Shown in pieces: positions 57,867 through 64,000 of a DNA stretch of 64,000 bases (position 1 is the first letter of the stretch; each line of letters opens with the position of its first letter). Source of the DNA: Branchiostoma floridae (lineage: Eukaryota > Chordata > Leptocardii > Amphioxiformes > Branchiostomatidae); assembly GCF_000003815.2 (NCBI RefSeq), contig NC_049997.1, positions 12,080,459-12,144,458 on the forward strand, in the 5' to 3' direction. Under the pieces are notes generated by a model. The model saw nothing but the letters and a program-made list of their open reading frames with translations. It made no database searches and was not told the DNA's origin. Made by a program: the position numbers and the translations under genes.

Positions 57867-60270
57867 ACAGATGACTGGACTATACCATTGAAGATTTGGG
57901 TGTTCATTTGGTCTCTTTTGTTTTTCATTCCGTGGTTCTAAGTGTTTTGACCAAAACAAATTCACTGCTTACGAAAAAATTCATATTGCATTAAAGAGTT
58001 TTCTGTTTTGATTTCTTTTTTTAAATTGCAGGGAATCTTTATTTTTGCCACCCTAAATGGTGCCATTTGGATTATTCCAAACCGAGAGGGAGAGAGTTTG
58101 AAGTTTGAGTTTATGTAGATCCACAATTACAAATAATACATTATAGTTACCCTTCCTGTCCTACCTATTAACATACATAAGTGGACAAAAGCAATGATTT
58201 CATTTACATGACACACAAATACTGAAAAAGAGAGAGAAACACACGGAAAATGGGCTTTTAAAGCTTTAACAGAATTTTGGTTGTTTCCGACGTAAAATAC
58301 TGTCGACGTCATCCATCGATACCATCACTTTGACCTCTCATAGCTGTAAAAAGAAAGAAAAAACAACAACTCCGAAGTAGAAAGCTTCTCTAATGCTGGA
58401 AACTACTTGACATAGTAACTTCAAGAAACAGTCTACAAAAGTAAAGTATATAGTATGTATACTGTAAATCAAGTTCTGTGTCAGAATATCCCATTTTCCT
58501 GCACTGGTAACTTTTCCAATAATTAAATCCTATTACCCTACGACTGTTCCGAGAGTAATTATTCAAAAGCTTAGACTTGAATTGAGTTTAAATACAATTT
58601 AGAAGAAATGACAGCAATATATGTGGGCCGTGAGGTCTTGTGTTTATTGTCAAACTTAGTGTCAGTAAGAAGCGAGTCTGAGAAGGGAGAGAACTTAAAC
58701 AAACCACAATCCAGTTTAGATCCCAACGAAATTCGAATCCACCGCCTTGTAGAGATGGTGCTCCGCCTATAGTAAACTCTAAAGCTTCGAGGCAAAACTT
58801 GATAAGGAAAGAGTAAAAGAACACCACTCCGTCTGCAGATAATTGGACAGTCCACACAAACCCAACAGTTGACAGTCTGTTGAGCGAAGATCAACGAAGA
58901 GTACTATGATGAAGAGTTCAAGAGGAGCGAAGTGACACTCCTACCTAACCGAAGAACTCTACTCTAGTCTTTTAGAAATGTTAATGAGATCCTACAATGA
59001 CACCATGTGACTGGTTAGGCTCTGGGGAACGGCGGACTCATGGAAGAAATTGTCTTGTCGGAGAAGAGAGAGAAACTTGATGGCATAGAGGCTTTTCAAT
59101 GAAAGAAGAACGGCAGAGACTTCTGAATAAGAAAAGCACGAATTAAATCTACGTTTCTCAAGACCGAGCGAAGAAAGGAGGGAGAGGAGAAAGGACATGG
59201 TCTTCCTAAGCTCAGAGCTTTTCTGGATCGGTACTCATGGATTACTTCGCGATCAGGATGTACTCAGAACCTTGTACTTCATACTACAAATCGGACTAAC
59301 TTCAAGGACTCAGGTCAGGTGCAAGAGGGTTTTTTGTTGCAACGTTTAACATACAAGAACTGTACCATCTTTTCGGGACGTATGTTTAGTTGACTCAGGC
59401 GTTCTGTAGAAGTGCTAGCATTCTCAATTGAACCATGAGAAAAGCAATTCTGCCGATTCAGATCATTTGGAACGAGTATGCCCAGTTAGATCCACTCTCC
59501 TAGTTCGGAAAGCTGAGCAGTGCCAGGTACTCTCCAAGCAGAGGTAGATATGGTAGTAGTCAGGAGCGCGCCGGTAAATTTCCCGACTACTACTACTAAG
59601 AGGACCCTCGTGTCAAGGACACCTCTGTCACATGACACCCAAGCCTCTTTGTTTGTCCTTTTACGGGTAGGGCCAATTTCAAAGGCTTGGAGAGTTACCT
59701 ACATTGTATCTGTACTGCAGGGCTCTTGAAATCAGGTACATCAGTGTTTTTTTCTTGAGTTAAGGTTTGTTAACTCGGTACATGATGTATAACTTTCTGT
59801 TCTACAGCGACATGGCTGTTCCTCTGGCTACATATAGAGCATGGTTTATAGAGACTCGGTGCTATACTTTCACAATCGTGAGCACAGTACTAGCAAGGAC
59901 GTCCTTGGTAATTCGTGAACTCAGTCAACCGTTACGTTAACGGGTGTTATGTCAGTAAGCTTTAAAACTAAAACGATGTTGTTCAACCCTAGGCTGTTTG
60001 AGCTACTTTCAGATAAATGCTCAATAGTAAAAGAATTGAACCTAAATCAAGCAGTGTACTAGTCTGTGGTTTTGACGAACGACGTTGACAAAGTACAGTC
60101 AAAATAGGCTATAAAATGTGCTCTAGTTTGTTTATATGGCGCTCAAGGACACAAGTCTTATTACGTGTCCCTCATTGTAGGCGCACCGCCATGTTTTAGG
60201 CACAGGCAAACATGCAGTTTTTTCAACTCGTCGATGGTGTCCACATATATATCATAGGCAGATTGATTCC
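57867..60270. other. Intergenic, no supported gene
   Basis: Only short overlapping frames occur, with no splice structure. The purine-rich block at 58860-59200 (AAGAGGAGCGAAG, GAAGAAAGGAGGGAG) is unassigned and may be repeat-derived. Confidence 0.35.
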
Positions 60271-60702
60271 TTATAACCCTGTCACATTTGGCGAAAATCG
60301 ATCGGACGACGATTCTGCGGCAATCGCCCGAGCCTCGCTAAAGCCCCCTTTACAAATCAAGAATTTAGCTCGGCCGAGTTGTCAGCGAGCTCTAAATTAC
60401 TAGGAGGTATGACACTGATGCCGTCGAAGAAACTCTGTCATTTGTTCGTAGGCATCAGGGTCATGCCCCCTCGTAATTTAGAGCTCGCTGACAACTCGGC
60501 CGAGCTAAATTCTTGATTTGTAAAGGGGGCTTTATAGTAATAACTTTATTGCACAACAATTGTACAAGGTACAGAGTATGGCTTATATGTGACAGGGACG
60601 GTTTTCAGGTGAAAAATACGCGCAACCCTCTGTCGATCTTAAATATGGCCGATCTTCCATCGATACGCCCGAAGATCGTGGATAATGTGACAGGGGTATA
60701 AG
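60271..60702. mobile_element. Palindromic element with TTATA(A/C)CCCTGTCACATT ends
   Basis: The left end reads TTATAACCCTGTCACATT and the right end is the inverse AATGTGACAGGGGTATAAG. Inside lies a 62-bp perfect inverted repeat (60339-60400 with 60473-60534). An additional GTGACAGGGAC near 60590 suggests a partial second copy or nested insertion. No transposase. Confidence 0.65.
60339..60534. repeat. 62-bp perfect inverted repeat with 72-bp spacer
   Basis: The left arm starts TAAAGCCCCCTTTACAAATC (60339) and ends at 60400. The right arm (60473-60534) is its exact reverse complement. The spacer continues the pairing imperfectly (GAGGTATGACACTGATGCC with GGCATCAGGGTCATGCC), so an RNA of this region would fold into a hairpin with about 80 paired positions. 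Confidence 0.9.
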
Positions 60703-61362
60703 CCATGTGTTCTTACGAGTGTTCCTTTTTCTTTCAACTCAAAATGTCCGGCCGGACACAGCAAAAAAAAAAAAGACAAAATAGAAAGCCCGATAAAAAC
60801 GACTAAAAAACATTAAAAAAACAGCCGGAGCCTAACCTCTGCTTGGAGAGTAGGCTTTAATGGGCAGACAAGATATAACAAAGAACTAGATAACATGATC
60901 GAAGGATTTGGTTTGGTTTTGTTTGGTTAGGATTTGTTTTCATGCATCGTTTTCATGCACACAATAAGAATAATATACAGTACCGGTTCGCGTTGTTTCT
61001 ACATGAATGGAAGGCCTTTGACCCTCTTGTTATTCATAATTCATGTTTTTGCTGTGAAATTTTTGTATAGTTAGTATTATCCACGTGCACCCTTCGTGTT
61101 GAATTTTCTCCAACAGAGGTTCAAAAACAAAGATGCTATGAGGTATTTCGAGGCTCTAAGTGTAACAAACCAAGTACAACATTGTCCTATCAAATGGGAT
61201 GTAAAGCGATATTCTAGTGTTTCAAGAGAGCCACACCTTATCTATAGATACGGACAGGGGTTATTGTGATTGGATCAAACATGATAAGTTTGGAGATTTC
61301 TTTATTTGTTGATGAAAGCTCCTTGGTCTTACAGTTACACAGCATGCATTTACAGTACAATC
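60703..61362. other. Intergenic, non-coding
   Basis: A short A-rich run (about 60760-60785) and no supportable gene. Confidence 0.35.
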
Positions 61363-61645
61363 CTGGGTACCATCCTGGAAGTAGTTCGGTCCTATGTTCG
61401 CTTCTGCTACCATAATCTGAATAGCAGATAAGCGACTGTGTATAATAGAAGTGGTCGCTAGAAGCGACTGTATATAGTGTATAATAGAAGTGGTCGCTAG
61501 AAGCAACTGTATATAGTGTATAATAAACGTCGGAGGGAGAAGCGACTGTATATAGTGTATAATAGAAGTCGGAGCGAGAAGCGACTGCATATACTAGTAG
61601 TGTATAATAAACGTCGGAGCGGACTACTATCCGGATGGTACCCAG
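61363..61645. mobile_element. Inverted-repeat element with a 39-bp minisatellite core
   Basis: The ends CTGGGTACCATCCTGGAAGT and the inverse of CTACTATCCGGATGGTACCCAG form about 30-bp terminal repeats. The interior (61431-61622) is a tandem repeat of GCGACTGTATATAGTGTATA units at 61432, 61464, 61503, 61542 and 61581, mostly 39 bp apart. Because 39 is a multiple of three, a minus-strand frame encodes a 13-residue repeat. I regard that frame as incidental. Confidence 0.75.
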
Positions 61646-61809
61646 ACTAGTGTGTGACCGCTTATGTGATGCATATAAATCTTCTTTTTTTTTCAGGAGA
61701 ATGATGTCATGGCCTCTTATCAACGTGACCTTTTAGTTCTAGCGTGCACAAGCCGTGCCACCTGAGGGACATGGAGATATAATAAATCTTTTATTATGCG
61801 AAAAGACAT

Positions 61810-62742
61810 ATGGTCACGACAGTGACAAGCAACGGACAATCGTTGACACCCCATAATACTGTACTAACTGATTCGGACAAGCATCAAGCTTTACAGAGCA
61901 ACACTGGTAATAAGTCTCCTGAAAGTATGGCGCTGGTGGCAAGGTTAACTTCGCGATTGAGCGCTAGATTGCTAGGTTTCCTAGTTTCGCTACTGTTTCT
62001 TGTGCTGATCAACTATGCACACTTCGGAGTCCTGCTTCGCTACTTCTGGCCAGAGAAACCTCCCGTTAACAGAGAGAGTTGCACCTGCCAATGCTGGGAC
62101 ACCATCTTCAAAGGCACGTACGAGACGGGCATGGGGCACTACAAACACCTGTACTTCAACGTCACGTCGCAGACTCTGAAGATATGGACGGTAACGGTCG
62201 CCGCTGTCATGCTGACGTACGAATGCGTCACTTACGTCGTGCACGTCGCGCTGACGAGCAAGATCAGAGCGTCGATGTTCGTCCTCCTTCTGGCAGTCGT
62301 TCACTCCCACTACTACTCGTGGTGGGTTTTCCTCGGGTATTACAACGACGATTTCTACTCGCAGTGGTGGCATCAGCTGGTCTTCACGTGTACAGAGATG
62401 ATGTCTACGGTCCTCGTGCTGAAGCAACTAGACCAAGCTGTGCCTCTGTCCCCTCGACTGCTCCTGGGTACCGCTGGTATCGCCGCGTTTCACGTTCTTG
62501 CAGCGGGGAAAGACCAGTTCATCCATAACGTCCTGTTGAGGCAGGGGGAGTTCCACCAGGTGTACAGGGACAGTGCGTTAATGGTGTCGGATGTGGTGTA
62601 CCTGGTCGTGACGTCAGCAGAACTAGTGCGGCTGTGGTGCTGTGGGGAGTGCTCCAGGGATGACGTCAGGATGCTGAGGCGTGACGTCATGTTCTGCGCT
62701 GTCGTCATTTTTGGACTCCTCGCGATGTTGTCTTTCCTTTGA
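61810..62742 (+). CDS. Uncharacterised multi-pass membrane protein, intronless frame
   Basis: A 310-codon frame with no visible introns, richer in G+C than its surroundings as expected for real coding sequence. About seven hydrophobic segments are visible: near residues 54-77 (LLGFLVSLLFLVLINYAHF), 122-147 (TLKIWTVTVAAVMLTYECV), 153-177, 187-206, 215-233, 258-277 and 292-310 (MFCAVVIFGLLAMLSFL). Between the first two lies a Cys-rich patch (ESCTCQCWDTIFKGTYETGM) and an N-glycosylation sequon (NVT). The first ~38 residues are polar; a second Met (MALVARL, 61927) could be the start. I do not recognise the family. It is not a classical GPCR: I see no DRY or NPxxY motif. It could also be the 3' exon of a longer gene. 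Confidence 0.7.
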   Translation: MVTTVTSNGQSLTPHNTVLTDSDKHQALQSNTGNKSPESMALVARLTSRLSARLLGFLVSLLFLVLINYAHFGVLLRYFWPEKPPVNRESCTCQCWDTIFKGTYETGMGHYKHLYFNVTSQTLKIWTVTVAAVMLTYECVTYVVHVALTSKIRASMFVLLLAVVHSHYYSWWVFLGYYNDDFYSQWWHQLVFTCTEMMSTVLVLKQLDQAVPLSPRLLLGTAGIAAFHVLAAGKDQFIHNVLLRQGEFHQVYRDSALMVSDVVYLVVTSAELVRLWCCGECSRDDVRMLRRDVMFCAVVIFGLLAMLSFL

Positions 62743-63754
62743 TCTATAAATCACGCTAGCTTGTAAGGCTGTGAGGACTTGCTTCTCAAATACAGGCTAT
62801 CAGAATCTGTTCAAAAGATCAGTTAAAAACAGCTATAATCATCTCGAATACAACAGTATGAGACGGTGGGCGCCATAGACTTCCCGCAACGTATGATCCA
62901 CCGCTTACTGAGTCACGTGTTCTATCTGCATAACGTGACGTCACGACAGCAGTGGATTGTTCATTGCTTGACAAAGACTGGTGCTGTTCAGTTGAAAATT
63001 TGGGTGAGTCCAATTTTTGCGTTGGATATTACAGTTCAACTAGTCCAATAATGACTTCTACCAACACAGGTGAACTTTCAAGTTAAGACATACATATGGT
63101 TTGTGTTACGCGGCTACCATTGACAAGATTCCTGTGTACTACTTTCGTTGACCATGTGCACCAGCTTGCTGTGTTTATAATGTCTTTATACACCTTGAGG
63201 TTGTTGATTATCTAGTCATTGTTCTCAGTTCCCTGATATTTTGCCGTTATAGTTTTAAAGGTGTATCAAACAAGTGACAAACTATCCGAAGGTTTACCGT
63301 TAGAAATAGTTGGGGGACTCTTTGTATAGAATTAGTGATCACACCAACAAATTGAAGTTTAAGATACAACCGGACTCCTCCAAGCGACATACTTTGTACA
63401 CTTTGAAACTTCAACCGTATAGAAAATATTCATGTTGTATTAGAGTATTCACTATACAGTAATATACGCAATTCTTTTATCAGTGCTCTGAAACACGATC
63501 AAAATACGAATTATTTTTTCATATAATGCCATCCTCAGACAACATTGTACAATCAAACGTTTTGAATTCATTCACTTGCTAAAATAAGATACATGTAAAC
63601 GATAGATTGAGTAGTAGCATAGCCTTATATGTTTAACGGCTTGGTAAACGATGGATAGTAGCATGGCTTTAGGTGTTTTGTTCCTCCAAATATTCACTGA
63701 CAACACAACGAGTAATTATTACATTGTACCTTTAGTATTTCATGTAATGATTTA
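62743..63754. other. 3' flank of the membrane-protein gene; non-coding
   Basis: No clear poly(A) signal close to the stop and no further gene seen. Confidence 0.35.
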
Positions 63755-63895
63755 ACTACTGCATTCAGCCCATGTGGGCAAGAACAGGCAATAAACATCA
63801 TTGTCTCTGTCAGCAGGGCTAGCCCTTTGTAATAGCCATAGGCGAGTTGGGCAGCCCTGGCTGTGCGTGCTGAACAGCCAAACCAATAAATAGAT
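63755..63895 (+). mobile_element. Retroelement 3' end with AATAAATA tail
   Basis: The sequence TAGCCATAGGCGAGTTGGGC, then CAGCCCTGGCTG and AAACCAATAAATAGATTAAG, has the form of a LINE or SINE terminus with an AATAAA-type simple tail. No coding sequence. Confidence 0.45.
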
Positions 63896-64000
63896 TAAGA
63901 AATGTATGTTTGTTTCTTTAATACCATTTACACTACAATTTCAAGTCTTGATATCTTAAGAGTCTTTGGTGTATTTACATATTTGCACACTGTTAACATT

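Noticed and set aside
61238-61723. 161-codon minus-strand frame with a 13-residue repeat
   Set aside because: Arises from the 39-bp minisatellite, whose period is a multiple of three.
1-64000. CRISPR array, operon or prokaryotic features
   Set aside because: Sequence is plainly eukaryotic; the tandem repeats found have no CRISPR repeat-spacer structure.

Overview
The window is eukaryotic, AT-rich animal DNA: multi-exon genes with GT-AG introns, a tRNA-derived SINE, many small inverted-repeat transposons and non-LTR retrotransposon debris. The gene set and repeat style fit an invertebrate deuterostome, most likely an amphioxus (Branchiostoma). That assignment is inference. All gene models come from reading splice sites, frames and family similarity by eye; nothing was aligned.

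Layout. 1-17.8 kb is gene-poor: a 159-bp tandem repeat interrupted by a MITE (337-905), three short in-phase coding exons of an unidentified minus-strand gene (7330 to 5821), a 145-bp tandem array (8826-9290) and a series of GC-richer islands that may be regulatory. A composite SINE nested in a pogo-like MITE follows (17808-18426).

20.1-41.1 kb holds three tandem plus-strand genes of the LC8/DYNLL dynein light chain family (called A, B, C). Each has a small non-coding first exon behind an octamer (ATGCAAAT) promoter, a leader exon, and two core exons. Genes A and B share an unusual leader exon with two in-phase donors. One gives a short leader of 12-16 codons. The other gives a proline-rich leader of about 60 codons, whose ATG lies 5 nt after the stop of the short reading frame. 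Gene C has only the short form.

44.8-57.7 kb holds a minus-strand two-pore channel 2 gene (TPCN2), with six exons that join in frame to 776 codons. A further probable first exon (57732-57627) lies behind a YY1/E-box promoter. A 5'-truncated but open non-LTR retrotransposon (RT, RNase H, zinc finger) sits directly downstream of that exon's donor, so exon 1, the donor and the retrotransposon form one 1053-codon frame. A 100-base assembly gap (51720-51819) lies inside the same intron.

58-64 kb contains a 62-bp perfect inverted repeat hairpin (60339-60534), an inverted-repeat element with a 39-bp minisatellite core, and an apparently intronless seven-membrane-segment protein gene (61810-62742).

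The remaining sequence is intronic or intergenic. Much of what can be recognised in it is small DNA transposons, several with clear target-site duplications.
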